Shown: positions 1-9,696, numbered from the stretch's first letter. The stretch is DNA of 64,000 bases from DATFVA01 sp963815785 (GCA_963815785.1 CAWFHZ010000016.1:1-64000), one strand, 5' to 3'. Numbers and translations: made by a program. The notes: a model not told the origin generated them from the letters alone.

Positions 1-1
1 A

Positions 2-70
2 ACAGTGGGATTTTTAACCTTCCAATCTCTAATCCTATCTTTTTGCCCCACTCCCTACTCACTCCCTACC
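2..70. repeat. Left-end short repeats shared with the tRNA-Thr flank
   Basis: Two 12-mers here recur just downstream of tRNA-Thr: ACAGTGGGATTT (2-13, again 46103-46114) and ACTCCCTACTCA (50-61, again 46079-46090). The second match extends to about 20 bases with one mismatch. They precede an integrase gene, so core or arm-type att remnants are possible. The order of the two motifs differs between the ends, and CT-rich tracts of this style occur elsewhere in the window, so chance or low complexity is a real alternative. Confidence 0.3.
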
Positions 71-87
71 AAACTGAAGGAGGATTT

Positions 88-1104
88 ATGTTTATCACCC
101 TCACAAAAAAATCTCCGTTCTATCAACTGGTATATGAGGTAAATGGTAAGAGAACTCAGATTTCCACCTGCACAAAAAACAAAAAGAAAGCTGAGAAGTT
201 TATGGAGGACTTCAGGATTAACCTTTTACTTCCCCAGCCTAAACAATTTGATTCAATTAACCTTTCCGCCTTCGGCACAGAGTACGTTGATTTTATGCGT
301 TCATCCAAATCACAGCACTATATAAGGGATATTGAATTATCATTCAAACAACTTAAAAAGTTTACGGGAAATATTAACCTTGATAAAATCGATCTTAAAA
401 CAATTGATCAATTCATCAATATGGTTTATGCCCGCTCTACTTCAGGCGCTTTGTTCTACTTCCGCACTTTGAAAGCTGCATTCAGTAAAGCAGTCGTTTG
501 GGAATACATCCCGGAGAATCCATTCAAAAAAATCAAACCGCCCCGGCAGGTTAAAAATTATCCAACTTTCATTAATAATGAGGAATTTGAATTAATTCTA
601 AAAAATACTCCATATAATTTCTTAAAAGAAATGTTTACAGTAGCATATCAAACCGGAATGCGTCTGTCTGAACTTTGCAATATGAAATGGTCCTGGATAG
701 ATATTGATAATAAAATAATAACTCTTACCAACGGAGTGGCATTCAAAACTAAAAGTAAAAAAGCCAGGAAAATTCCTATGAGTGCCAAAGTCTATTCAAT
801 AATTAAAAATCGTTTTGATACGAGAGTCGATTTAAATGATGATTTCGTTTTTTATCGCTATAAAGGAATGAGATTCAAAGAAGATTATATCACTCATCAA
901 TTCAAGAAAGCTGTAAGAAACGCAAATCTTAAGGATTCAATCCACTTCCATACCTTGCGTCATTCCTTCGCCAGTAATTTAGTTCAGAAGGGAGTCTCTT
1001 TATATGTAGTAAAAGAATTATTAGGTCATTCGGATTTATCCACAACTCAAATTTATTCTCATCTACAATCTGAAAACCTTGCTCAGGCTGTTAGTCTGCT
1101 ATAG
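88..1104 (+). CDS. Tyrosine recombinase / phage-type integrase
   Basis: This is a site-specific recombinase of the phage integrase family, 338 residues from the ATG at 88, which has a strong ribosome binding site (GAAGGAGG about 5 bases upstream). Starting further upstream at 43 would add only a low-complexity leader. The catalytic residues are visible: Arg192 in TGMRLSEL, His288 and Arg291 in HTLRHS, His314 in LLGHSD, and the nucleophile Tyr323 in IYSH. A SAM-like core-binding domain occupies roughly residues 60-150. The extra patch between motifs II and III that marks integron IntI enzymes is absent. Its position at the window edge beside att-like repeats suggests it belongs to an integrated element, but which genes it mobilises is not shown. 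Confidence 0.93.
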   Translation: MFITLTKKSPFYQLVYEVNGKRTQISTCTKNKKKAEKFMEDFRINLLLPQPKQFDSINLSAFGTEYVDFMRSSKSQHYIRDIELSFKQLKKFTGNINLDKIDLKTIDQFINMVYARSTSGALFYFRTLKAAFSKAVVWEYIPENPFKKIKPPRQVKNYPTFINNEEFELILKNTPYNFLKEMFTVAYQTGMRLSELCNMKWSWIDIDNKIITLTNGVAFKTKSKKARKIPMSAKVYSIIKNRFDTRVDLNDDFVFYRYKGMRFKEDYITHQFKKAVRNANLKDSIHFHTLRHSFASNLVQKGVSLYVVKELLGHSDLSTTQIYSHLQSENLAQAVSLL

Positions 1105-1211
1105 TAATAAAACTACTATGTGCAAATACCAAAGTGTTTGTTTTCTTTTAACCTGTCAATTTCAGCCGGTTTTTATTATTTGTAAGTTATTTCTCATTTA
1201 ATTATATTTAT

Positions 1212-1250
1212 GTGTCCCTATATAGTGAAACTATCCCTTATAGGGGACAC
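1212..1250. promoter_or_regulatory. Nested palindromes upstream of TrmB-like gene (operator candidate)
   Basis: GTGTCCC (1212-1218) pairs with GGGGACAC (1243-1250), with flanking TATA/TATA pairing. Inside lies a perfect palindrome ATAGT-GAA-ACTAT (1222-1234). The element ends 19 bases before the regulator start codon, a natural place for autoregulation. It could also be a weak hairpin terminator for the integrase gene, though it lacks a clear U-run. Confidence 0.4.
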
Positions 1251-1269
1251 CTGACTAAAACGGCAATAA

Positions 1270-2100
1270 ATGCAAGAATTAATAGATAAACTACAGATTT
1301 TGGATATACCGAGAAGAGAGGCTGAAGTGTATTTGGCTCTTCTCCAGAAAAATGAATTCAGCGCACCCGAAATCGCGGAAATAACCTCCCTTAGCCGCAC
1401 AAAATCGTATGAAATCTTACAGAATCTCGTAAAAAAGGGATTATCAAACCAGAGTTACAAAAATGGAATAAAAGTTTTCACTGGTGTGAGCCCGAAGATT
1501 GTATTTAAAAATATTACTTCCGAATTTGATAAAAAGAAAATAATTGCTGATGAACTGCAGCTGGAATTGATTGAGTTAAAGAATTCAAGTGCAGGCTTTT
1601 CTGAATCACTCGATTACATTGAAATCCTGACTGAGAAAGAACAGATAAAAGAAAGATGGCTGACGATACAGAAAAATACGAAAGAAGAATTATTACTTTT
1701 TTCTAAAAGTCCTTATTCATTTTCATTGGAAGATAACCTGGAGTATGAAAAGACTTTATTAAAAAACAATACAGAATTCAGATGCATTTATGAGTATTGT
1801 AATATTAAGGCAAAAGATGAAAGAGATCTGTTTATTTCAATTCTTGAAAAATATAATGAGCTTGGTGAAAAAATAATGATAGTAAAGGAACTTACGATGA
1901 AACTTTGTATAAGCGATAATACGATTACGATGCTGGCATTAAATGACAGGGTGTCTTTAAAACCAAGTATAACATCTATGTTTGTGAATCATCCTAGTTT
2001 TGCAGACTCGATGAAAAGAGTCTTTAATAGTTTCTGGTCAGATGGCTTATCGTTAGATGAATTAAAAAATAATTTAGACAAATATATTCCAATACTATAA
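1270..2100 (+). CDS. TrmB-family-like winged-helix transcriptional regulator
   Basis: A 276-residue protein with an N-terminal winged helix (about residues 5-75). Its pattern of IPRREAEVYLALL followed by SRTKSYEILQNLVKKGL is typical of TrmB-type regulators, where helix 3 is the recognition helix. Residues 80-276 would be the sensor/dimerisation part; a PLD-like TrmB C-terminal domain is plausible (stretch TKEELLLFSKSPYSF) but no ligand can be named. The nested palindrome just upstream suggests autoregulation. It is followed 89 bases later by an exported protein gene on the same strand, a possible target. Confidence 0.7.
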   Translation: MQELIDKLQILDIPRREAEVYLALLQKNEFSAPEIAEITSLSRTKSYEILQNLVKKGLSNQSYKNGIKVFTGVSPKIVFKNITSEFDKKKIIADELQLELIELKNSSAGFSESLDYIEILTEKEQIKERWLTIQKNTKEELLLFSKSPYSFSLEDNLEYEKTLLKNNTEFRCIYEYCNIKAKDERDLFISILEKYNELGEKIMIVKELTMKLCISDNTITMLALNDRVSLKPSITSMFVNHPSFADSMKRVFNSFWSDGLSLDELKNNLDKYIPIL

Positions 2101-2189
2101 AATATCCTGCCCTGTAGTGAAAACAGTTTTTCAAACCAAAATAATACAAATCAATCAACTATACTTATTCATTCTTCAAAGGAGATATT

Positions 2190-4274
2190 ATGTTAAAAAT
2201 ATTCAAACTCTCTGCTATTGTTATATTGCTGGGGTTGATTTCTTCAAATTTTATGTATGCACAGTGGCAGAATGCCGATGGACCTGAAGGCGGGGGAATA
2301 ACCTGCTTCACTACACAGGATACCACAATCTTTATCGGTACAGTTTCCGGGGTGTACAACAGTACTGATAATGGATTAACTTGGACAAATACAAGTAACG
2401 GTTTACCTACAACTTTTATTTACGATTTATATACAACTCCGAATTCCATCTTTGCAAGCTCATACGAAGGAATATTTCGTTCAACAGACAGTGGAACAAC
2501 GTGGACTGAGTCAGACAATGGATTAAATACAGAGAATGTTTTCAAATTTGCTTCTATAGATTCATCTCTTTTTGCCGGTACAATGAACGGAGTGTATAGG
2601 TCAGATGATAATGGAAATAGCTGGGTGCGGGTGGATTCAGGATTTACAGATGCTTTTGTAAATGCAATTACCACATTAGGTGCTTATCTTTTCGCAGGTA
2701 CGGATGACGGTGTTTATAAATCTTCCGATCTTGGAGCTACCTGGCAATATGCAGGCAATGGAATAACAGGCGGTAGTGTCCATACGATGACGAGTCTTGG
2801 TAGAACTGAAGTTTTTGCCGGAACCAACGATGGTGTTTTTGTTTCTACAGACCAGGGAGATAACTGGGTTTCAATAACAAACGATTTATCACCCACTTAC
2901 GTTTATGCACTTGGTGTCTACAGCGATAAAATGTTTGCGGCTGTAGCTAAGAGCGGTGCATTTGTTTCTACAGACCAGGGAGCATCCTGGAACCCGGTGG
3001 ATTCCAGTTTAGCCAATCCTTATATAAATGCTTTTCTGAATTTTAATGGCAGTTTATATGCAGCCAGTGGAAATGGTGTTTATAAATCTACTGATAATGG
3101 AGATAGCTGGAACAGAACAGCATCGGGTATATATTCCACAAGTGTAAGAACTTTTTTAAATCTCGATAATTCCATATTAGCTGGTACGTTTAATAGTGGC
3201 GCATATATTTCTACCGATGCCGGGCTATCGTGGGAAGCGTTTCCTAATATTGTTGCTTCAGGAATCAGGACACTTGCAAAAAGTGATTCGGGATTATTTG
3301 CGGCTACAACAAATAGCGGTGTATTAAGATCATTAGACGGAGGAAATACCTGGTCTAGGGTTATGGCAAGTGTGCGTGAAGACTATATCAGGACTGTAGG
3401 TGCAAATGGATCTACTGTATTAGCAGCTTCTTTTTCAATGGGTGCTTACAGATCTACTGACAATGGTAATACCTGGATCCCGATTGGGAGCAGCTTAACT
3501 GATACTGACATTGAGAATTTTGCCTTCATTGGTTCTGATGTTTTTGCTTCTACTACATTTAGTGGTTTTATTTTCAAATCAACTGATGATGGTATAACGT
3601 GGACACAGTCATCAAACGGCTTAAGTACTTATTCATCAGTCCATACAGTTAAAAAAATCGGGGACAATTTATATGCTGCTGCCAATGATGGTGTCTATAG
3701 ATCAACTGACGGAGGCAATAACTGGAGTTTAAAAATTAACGGACTTACTACTACAACCATTCTTACAGTTGATGGCTACGGATCAACTGTTTTAGCAGGT
3801 ACTGCCGAAGGTTATGCCTATAAGTCTACAGACAATGGCGACAATTGGACTTCAATCAGCGATGGTTTGCCTCCTGAAGGAGCAACAAGTGCTGTAGAAA
3901 CATTTAATATTAATGGGCAGAATTTAATGTGCGGAACATTTTCTGCCGGAATATTTACCAGGCCAGCTAGTGAGGTTATAACTTCTGTCAAAGAAATTAA
4001 TAATAACAAATTAAATTATAATTTGAGTCAGAACTACCCTAATCCATTTAATCCCACAACTGTTATTAGTTATACTATTCCAAAAGATGGATTTGTCAGT
4101 CTGAAAGTTTACAATGCTCTCGGTGAACAGGTTGCAGATTTAGTAAATGGATATGTAAAAGCCGGAAACCATAGTGTCACATTTAATGCAGAAAGACTTT
4201 CAAGCGGTGTATATTACTACAGGATTGAAACAAATAATAATGTCCTGGTAAAGAAAATGATATTACTTAAATAG
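2190..4274 (+). CDS. Secreted T9SS-sorted beta-propeller (BNR/YCF48-like repeats)
   Basis: A 694-residue exported protein. Residues 1-25 form a signal peptide ending MYAQ. From residue 30 to about 600 runs a long series of repeats with the pattern GVYKSTDNGDSW followed by a FAGT strand, as in photosystem-stability/BNR-type propeller blades. The last ~85 residues are a type IX secretion C-terminal sorting domain, starting at NYPNPFNPTT and ending in KKMILLK. It is therefore expected outside the cell, probably anchored or released by T9SS. The ribosome binding site AAGGAG is about 8 bases upstream of ATG. The ligand is unknown; no catalytic motif is visible. A hairpin terminator follows. Confidence 0.85.
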   Translation: MLKIFKLSAIVILLGLISSNFMYAQWQNADGPEGGGITCFTTQDTTIFIGTVSGVYNSTDNGLTWTNTSNGLPTTFIYDLYTTPNSIFASSYEGIFRSTDSGTTWTESDNGLNTENVFKFASIDSSLFAGTMNGVYRSDDNGNSWVRVDSGFTDAFVNAITTLGAYLFAGTDDGVYKSSDLGATWQYAGNGITGGSVHTMTSLGRTEVFAGTNDGVFVSTDQGDNWVSITNDLSPTYVYALGVYSDKMFAAVAKSGAFVSTDQGASWNPVDSSLANPYINAFLNFNGSLYAASGNGVYKSTDNGDSWNRTASGIYSTSVRTFLNLDNSILAGTFNSGAYISTDAGLSWEAFPNIVASGIRTLAKSDSGLFAATTNSGVLRSLDGGNTWSRVMASVREDYIRTVGANGSTVLAASFSMGAYRSTDNGNTWIPIGSSLTDTDIENFAFIGSDVFASTTFSGFIFKSTDDGITWTQSSNGLSTYSSVHTVKKIGDNLYAAANDGVYRSTDGGNNWSLKINGLTTTTILTVDGYGSTVLAGTAEGYAYKSTDNGDNWTSISDGLPPEGATSAVETFNINGQNLMCGTFSAGIFTRPASEVITSVKEINNNKLNYNLSQNYPNPFNPTTVISYTIPKDGFVSLKVYNALGEQVADLVNGYVKAGNHSVTFNAERLSSGVYYYRIETNNNVLVKKMILLK

Positions 4275-4293
4275 TGTTCAACTTTTCATTCTG

Positions 4294-4325
4294 AATAAAG
4301 GGAAGGCAGGTGCTTTCCCTTTATT
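4294..4325 (+). terminator. Intrinsic terminator after the T9SS propeller gene
   Basis: AATAAAGGGAA pairs with TTCCCTTTATT across a short loop, 20 bases past the stop codon of the plus-strand gene. The U-run is weak, and the stem can also serve the converging minus-strand nuclease gene. Confidence 0.6.
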
Positions 4326-4364
4326 ATAATAATGTATTCATTCCTTATGAATTGTTATTAATGC

Positions 4365-5108
4365 CTACAACCCCCACTTAGTCAGTTCGTATTGAGATTC
4401 CGCTTTGTTTTCTACTGAGTTATCAAGTGCCGGGAAGAAATCTATTCCTGTTAAAGTTTCAATTGTATTTACCGTAACTACATAATCTTTTATTTCACCC
4501 GTTGCGCCTACCTGGGGAAGCAGGAATGCAATTGTCTTTGCTGTTGTTCCGTCAAATCTCAGTATGCATTTATAAAAGTAGCCGGGAATTGTAACACTGT
4601 CAGGTCCCATTTTCCCGAGGTTATTTCTGAATACAGGACCCGTAACCACATAAATGGTATCGTGTGCTATTGCCTGCTGTCTTACCCATTCTTCAAGATC
4701 TGCCCAGATACCGCGGTTAAATCCCGGTAGCTGCGGACTCATATTGGAAAAAAGAAATGATTCTTCATTTGCCTGTGCAGACATATTGTTATCGGCGGCA
4801 GGGGAGAGATGTCCTTTATCAAACCCGCTTGAAGTGTAATCGGTTTGTGTTGCGCTTCCTGTACCTATGTTAGCATCTGTTTTGAAACAATCACACCTGT
4901 CCCTGCTCATCTGCGCTTGCTCCTTGGTGAGCATATATGCCACCCAGTCGGCTTGTTCATTTTGTTCATTGTATGAAAGAGTAAAGTGAGAATAATCCAC
5001 TTCCTGGTGGCTGTCCACTTGTGCTGGAAGGTATTGGAATTGCGAATAGGTCAGGGAATAAGTGAGGAGGCAGAAGAATAAAGTAAAGAGTATATGAATG
5101 TATTTCAT
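4365..5108 (-). CDS. Secreted DNA/RNA non-specific endonuclease (NUC1/NucA type)
   Basis: A 247-residue exported nuclease of the beta-beta-alpha metal family. Residues 1-22 are a signal peptide (cleavage after LTYS or SQ). The active-site motif reads DKGHLSPAADN, a DRGH-type motif with Lys in place of Arg; its His is the expected general base. The following NMSPQLPGFN-x-GIWADLE segment carries the expected metal-ligand Asn and the usual N..W..LE helix. Length fits the single-domain secreted family. It probably degrades extracellular nucleic acid. A decayed second copy of its promoter and signal peptide lies near 10.24-10.35 kb. Transcribed alone, opposite to the neighbouring propeller gene. 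Confidence 0.85.
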   Translation of the reverse strand: MKYIHILFTLFFCLLTYSLTYSQFQYLPAQVDSHQEVDYSHFTLSYNEQNEQADWVAYMLTKEQAQMSRDRCDCFKTDANIGTGSATQTDYTSSGFDKGHLSPAADNNMSAQANEESFLFSNMSPQLPGFNRGIWADLEEWVRQQAIAHDTIYVVTGPVFRNNLGKMGPDSVTIPGYFYKCILRFDGTTAKTIAFLLPQVGATGEIKDYVVTVNTIETLTGIDFFPALDNSVENKAESQYELTKWGL

Positions 5109-5267
5109 AATAGACCTCTTAAAATATTTATCAAAATTACTTAATGATTACTTAAAAATAAGATTTATCTGAAAAAGAATTTGAAGTCGAATAGATATTA
5201 TTGGCTGATTGGGATCCGCTTTCAATGCATTCGGGGAAAAGGTTAGTTAAATATGTATTGAGGTATT

Positions 5268-5303
5268 AAAAAAGCACGGAGAGTTTTTCTCCGTACTTTT
5301 TTT
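5268..5303 (-). terminator. Bidirectional hairpin terminator
   Basis: AGCACGGAGA pairs with TCTCCGTAC across a T-rich loop, flanked by A-run and T-run, so it works on both strands. It lies 22 bases past the stop of the minus-strand T9SS gene. A near copy occurs at 15216-15251. Confidence 0.75.
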
Positions 5304-5324
5304 GTATGAACTATGTTCAAAGAA

Positions 5325-6968
5325 TTATTTCATTAACATCATTTTTCTTGTTGATATAAAGGTTGAGCCGTCTACACCTTTTGCTTGCAGCTTATAAAAA
5401 TAAACCCCACTGCTTAATTTCCCCGCATCAAATTCAATATGATGTTTACCTTCTGTTTGATATCCATTAATCAGTTCAGCTACTTTCTGTCCTAATACAT
5501 TGTAGACATTTAATTTTATGTTCGCATTCTTTGGTAAATAATAATTTATCTTTGTGGTTGGATTAAATGGATTGGGATAATTTTGCATTAAACTGAATTT
5601 GAAAGAAATTTTATCAGCAGGTTTAACATTAACTGATGAAAATTCTATCGGCACAGTCCAAATTTGATAAATCCCGGTTCTGTTGTCCATCCAAACAGGC
5701 CAGACTTTATCATTTGATGATGTAATAGAAATATTATCACCTTGATATCCTTGTCCTAAACCGCCAATTGGCAAAGGCTTGAAGTTTCTATCGCTTATCT
5801 CATATTCGTGCCAGCTATTTCCACCATCTTCTGACCGAGCTAAAAAAACGCTGGTTGAATCCGAAGTTGTATTTCTATCATCATAAAAAATAATATTTAA
5901 TCCCCCATAATTATCTACATGAACTGCTGGAAAATATTGTATTGCTCCGTTATTCAAATCATCCTGATTAACTCGTATACCAGTAGACCAGGTTTGTCCA
6001 CCATCGGATGAACGATTCAAAATTACATCCGGGTCACTTCCGGCGGGCTCTAAATCTTTTTGTGTAGTAACGATGTAAATCCAATTGTTTCTTGGTCCGT
6101 TGGTTGTATCTACTGCAATATTTGGTAATCCATTTACTCTGATATTTCCTTTTGAGGAAAGAATTCCACTTATACCGTTCATATCAAATGCATTTTCATT
6201 GACTTGCCAGTTACTTCCTCCGTTCGAAGATGAAGCAACACCAACAAAATCTTCCGTAAATGGAGATATAGAAGTAACACCAGCCCAGCATACATATACT
6301 TTTCCATCCGCTCCCATTGTTATATCTCCGCCAGCATTTCGTTGAACTGGATTATTTATCTGTGCCGGTGTAGACCAGCTTAATCCTCCGTCATCAGTAT
6401 AGGAAAATTGCAAAGGAAAGGGAGGTGCGAACTTTACCCAAGCCGCATAACTTCTTCCAAAATTTGGACTGCCATAATGTGCATCTGACGTCATAGTGGC
6501 ACGTTCAAGATCATCATTTGAAATTGTTTTTTGATTAGACCAGGTAATTCCAAAATCCGTAGAGTAATGAGAATATAGACCTGGGGAAAATCCGCGTCTT
6601 GTAAGAATAAACGTTCCATCCTTATCAATAGTAATTCCGGGGTCTCCTCCATGCAACATTATTGGTTGGCCTTTACACGTATCTGATCCATACCAATTAA
6701 CTCCACCGTCTATTGTAACATATATACCTTCACTTATAAAAAAGGGGACAAACATAATAGTATTCGCAGAGGCAAAAAAAACATTCGGTCTGGCAGGGTT
6801 AGTAGTTATGAATACCTCGGTTTGAGTAGAATTGCTTGGGTAAAGTATGAAGTTCTCGCCAATATTTATACTGAAATTTTTGTTTATATCCTGTGCGTTT
6901 ACAATCGTCGAAATAAACATTAAAAGAATTAATTTCTGAAATATATATTTCATTATTTCGCTATTCAT
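5325..6968 (-). CDS. Secreted T9SS-sorted sialidase-like/BNR propeller protein
   Basis: A 547-residue exported protein. A second Met five codons in (about 6953) begins a cleaner signal peptide ending VNAQ and may be the true start. The body shows sialidase-type Asp-box motifs (SSDGGQTWSTG, SEDGGNSWHE, TDDGGLSWST), usual in six-bladed propellers. No catalytic Arg triad can be assigned, so enzymatic activity should not be assumed. The last ~85 residues from NYPNPFNPTTKINYY to RKMMLMK form a type IX secretion sorting domain. It is separated by 90 bases from the TonB receptor gene on the same strand. Confidence 0.83.
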   Translation of the reverse strand: MNSEIMKYIFQKLILLMFISTIVNAQDINKNFSINIGENFILYPSNSTQTEVFITTNPARPNVFFASANTIMFVPFFISEGIYVTIDGGVNWYGSDTCKGQPIMLHGGDPGITIDKDGTFILTRRGFSPGLYSHYSTDFGITWSNQKTISNDDLERATMTSDAHYGSPNFGRSYAAWVKFAPPFPLQFSYTDDGGLSWSTPAQINNPVQRNAGGDITMGADGKVYVCWAGVTSISPFTEDFVGVASSSNGGSNWQVNENAFDMNGISGILSSKGNIRVNGLPNIAVDTTNGPRNNWIYIVTTQKDLEPAGSDPDVILNRSSDGGQTWSTGIRVNQDDLNNGAIQYFPAVHVDNYGGLNIIFYDDRNTTSDSTSVFLARSEDGGNSWHEYEISDRNFKPLPIGGLGQGYQGDNISITSSNDKVWPVWMDNRTGIYQIWTVPIEFSSVNVKPADKISFKFSLMQNYPNPFNPTTKINYYLPKNANIKLNVYNVLGQKVAELINGYQTEGKHHIEFDAGKLSSGVYFYKLQAKGVDGSTFISTRKMMLMK

Positions 6969-7058
6969 TTTGTCTCTCTAAAGTTAATCAATATTATACT
7001 AAGTAAATTATTATTTGGATTGACCAAATAATTAATTTCTAAATACATCAGCATATTG

Positions 7059-9206
7059 TTAATTGAACATATAACCCAATCTAATCCCGGCATAAAAATT
7101 TTGCGGTTCCCCTGCTTCATAGAATCTTCCGTTGCTTGAGTTGATATTTATAAATCCGGCATAGAGTTTATCCGCTATATTATTAATACCTCCGGAGATA
7201 AGCAGATTAAATTTTCCAAAGACCAAATCAAATCCTAAGTCTGTACCAAAGATTGTGTAACCAGCAGTTTTATCTGAGTTTGCATCATCTACGTACATAC
7301 CGCTTACATATCTTATACTCCCTCGAATAAATCCTGTGATTTGATTGGTAAGGTGATGATTGTATTCAAGTGCGAAGAATAAATTATGCTTTGGAACACT
7401 TGGGGCGGAATTACGGGTAAAGTTTTGAGTTAAGGTATCCAGGTTTTCATCAACAGTTAGTGCGATATAATTATCATAAACAAAATTTGAGAAAGTATAC
7501 GACGCTTGTAGAGTTAAACCTTCAAACACACCTATGCTGCCCCCAATTTCAAGACCTGTACGATTAGTCTTTGCTGCATTACGAAAGAAAACATCTCCAT
7601 AAACTTCAAATGGTATTATTTCGTCTTCAATCAAAATATTAAAGAATGTCGCTTCAAAAATAATATTATTGAAGAACTGCGATTCAGGAATTATAATATT
7701 CCCTTTAATTCCTAATTCAAAGTTTTTTGATTTCTGAGGATTCAGATCAGGATTAAGCAGAAAAGATGGATTAGAACTTGTTGGATAGTTATCCATTTCG
7801 TTTCCTGCCGGTGAATCAAAACTTAGTCCATAAGAAGTATAAATGGCAACACTGTGTGTGAGTTTAAAATTAAGCGCTGCCTTAGGTGTGAATGCCTCAA
7901 ATCTTCTGAATGCATTTCTGCTTTCTAATAACCTATCCACAGTTTCATAATACACATTATCATATCTGCCTGTAACAAGAAGATAAAATCTTTTATCATA
8001 CAATTCTAAAAAGTCGGAAAAATAAAACCCGTTGTTGCCTATTGTTTCGTTAGTAAGTGCTGTAAGCTGGTCTCCCTTTTGTCCACCAATATTGTTGTAG
8101 TATTCTATTGGTCCTGTTTGATAAAGAAAATCTCCACCTACTGAAAACTCATTGTCAAGTCCGGCAATCGTGTGTTTGTTAATGTACCTATACGAACTTC
8201 CCAAACCGTATCGATTCATTATTCGGTATTCTGCTGCTGTACGATGGAAATATTTAATTGTTCCGTATGGAAGAACCTCTATTTCCTGGTTATTATTATT
8301 ACCGAATTTTGTGTTGAACTTTAAACCCAGTCGGCCTTTTGTGGTGATTCTTTTTGAATCTCTGTCTACCTCTCTCTGAGCTGCCTGGTATGGATCTTCT
8401 TCAAATTCTTCTTTAGTTAATGAACCCGGCAGTTTTATTAATCCATCAACAAAATATCCAAATATCTGCAGATTAGTCCCGTCTCCCGGTAGAATATCAA
8501 CAACTGTATTAAATATATGCCAGTAGTCTTCACTGTGCGGTCTGAAACCTTTATAGTTGTGATAGCTGTATGTACCCAGCAAACCATATTTATCTGTTCT
8601 AATTCCAAATTTCAATCCATTTCTTCTCAGATCAAAAGAGCCAAACTCGTTAAACTGGGTTGCGAAAGAGTAAGGAAAATATATATCATTGATGAAATTA
8701 ATTACACCACCAGGTGCATTCGTATAAAGAGAAGAAGAATTTCCTTTTACGACTTCAATACTGCCAATTGAATTGAAATCGATTGCCTCAATTCTAGTCT
8801 GCCCGTCCGGCTCGGATTCGGGTATTCCATCCAGAAGAATCCTTATACCCCTTATTCCGGTATTTGACCTGCTTCCAAAACCTCTTATTGCAATTCTTAC
8901 GTCATGATTTCCGTATCGGGATTGTAGGAATAAACCGGGCACATTTTCCAATACATCATCAACAGAGACCCTCCTGCTGAATTTAAATTGCGAACTTTTT
9001 AAACGGGTAACCGGATACGGTATATCAATTATTTTCTGCTCAACTCTGGTTGCTGTTACTACAACTTCATCAGTTTCATATTTGAGTGTATCAACTTTAG
9101 TAATCGATGAATCACCTACTACAAGAATTTGCGGATAAAGAGTAGCTTTGCCAATCACCAGGAAAAGAAAAATAATTATAAAAGAAAATGTGTTTGAATT
9201 AAACAT
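7059..9206 (-). CDS. TonB-dependent outer-membrane receptor (FecA/siderophore type)
   Basis: A 715-residue outer-membrane gated channel. After a signal peptide (to about residue 25), a TonB-box-like segment DEVVVTATR is followed by the plug domain (about 45-165, with VDDVLENVPGLFLQSRYG and the IEVVKGNSSSLYTNAPGGVINF motif). A 22-strand barrel then runs to an aromatic-rich C-terminal strand. This arrangement is typical of FecA-like receptors for ferric-siderophore or citrate uptake; the substrate cannot be read from sequence. No SusD partner is present, which argues against glycan import. It follows a small membrane protein gene 46 bases upstream and is probably cotranscribed with it. Confidence 0.9.
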   Translation of the reverse strand: MFNSNTFSFIIIFLFLVIGKATLYPQILVVGDSSITKVDTLKYETDEVVVTATRVEQKIIDIPYPVTRLKSSQFKFSRRVSVDDVLENVPGLFLQSRYGNHDVRIAIRGFGSRSNTGIRGIRILLDGIPESEPDGQTRIEAIDFNSIGSIEVVKGNSSSLYTNAPGGVINFINDIYFPYSFATQFNEFGSFDLRRNGLKFGIRTDKYGLLGTYSYHNYKGFRPHSEDYWHIFNTVVDILPGDGTNLQIFGYFVDGLIKLPGSLTKEEFEEDPYQAAQREVDRDSKRITTKGRLGLKFNTKFGNNNNQEIEVLPYGTIKYFHRTAAEYRIMNRYGLGSSYRYINKHTIAGLDNEFSVGGDFLYQTGPIEYYNNIGGQKGDQLTALTNETIGNNGFYFSDFLELYDKRFYLLVTGRYDNVYYETVDRLLESRNAFRRFEAFTPKAALNFKLTHSVAIYTSYGLSFDSPAGNEMDNYPTSSNPSFLLNPDLNPQKSKNFELGIKGNIIIPESQFFNNIIFEATFFNILIEDEIIPFEVYGDVFFRNAAKTNRTGLEIGGSIGVFEGLTLQASYTFSNFVYDNYIALTVDENLDTLTQNFTRNSAPSVPKHNLFFALEYNHHLTNQITGFIRGSIRYVSGMYVDDANSDKTAGYTIFGTDLGFDLVFGKFNLLISGGINNIADKLYAGFININSSNGRFYEAGEPQNFYAGIRLGYMFN

Positions 9207-9252
9207 TTTTAACCTTATTAATCGGTTTAAAATCTTGTTTGGGAAAGGAGAA

Positions 9253-9678
9253 TTAGATCAATTGCGGTGGAGGAGTCGGGATGTCTCTACAAATATAAAG
9301 ATAATGTACACTTGTGTAACTTATATATATTGAACCTGGTAAATTAATTTGTTCAGGGATTAAATTACATACCGGTTCTGAATATCCGGTATTAGATTGA
9401 TTGTTATCGGGAGTTATCTCTTTTTTATTTAAAGAATTTTCGTCAAATCTATCTTGCAAATCTTCTTCTAAAGCATTTTCCAGTTCATCACTAATCCAAT
9501 AAAAGTAGATCAAAGAATTCCTGTCTTCTTGTTTAACTATTTCAAAATATTCAAAATAACTTGAGAGTATCGGTTGGATGAGTAGAAAACCAAAGGTATT
9601 GTAGATGAACACGACTAATATAAAGATTGTCGTTTTTCTTTTTATTCTTCTAAAAACCATTTGAGGCAAATCCAGCAT
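9253..9678 (-). CDS. Small membrane-anchored protein ahead of TonB receptor (PTPPP tail)
   Basis: A 141-residue protein of unknown function with one membrane segment (about residues 17-36), an acidic soluble stretch and a C-terminal IPTPPPQLI tail. Small proteins with such a proline tail often sit directly before TonB-dependent receptors in Bacteroidota, so a role in the same metal-uptake operon is inferred. The first ATG (9678) almost touches a palindrome at 9683-9696. An internal ATG at about 9660 is an alternative start. Confidence 0.65.
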   Translation of the reverse strand: MLDLPQMVFRRIKRKTTIFILVVFIYNTFGFLLIQPILSSYFEYFEIVKQEDRNSLIYFYWISDELENALEEDLQDRFDENSLNKKEITPDNNQSNTGYSEPVCNLIPEQINLPGSIYISYTSVHYLYICRDIPTPPPQLI

Positions 9679-9682
9679 CCTT

Positions 9683-9696
9683 TTACAGTTCTGTAA
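9683..9696. promoter_or_regulatory. Palindrome at the 5' end of the TonB-receptor operon
   Basis: TTACAG-TT-CTGTAA is a perfect 6+6 palindrome lying directly upstream of the first start codon of the two-gene operon. An operator for a metal or stress regulator is plausible, but it does not match a regulator I can name. Confidence 0.3.

Noticed and set aside
88..1104. Integron integrase (IntI) serving the cassette array
   Set aside because: The protein has ordinary phage-integrase spacing, without the extra patch between motifs II and III typical of IntI, and lies 25 kb from the array.
5325..6968. Functional sialidase
   Set aside because: Asp-box repeats are present but the catalytic Arg triad and Tyr/Glu pair cannot be identified; propeller binding protein is the safer call.
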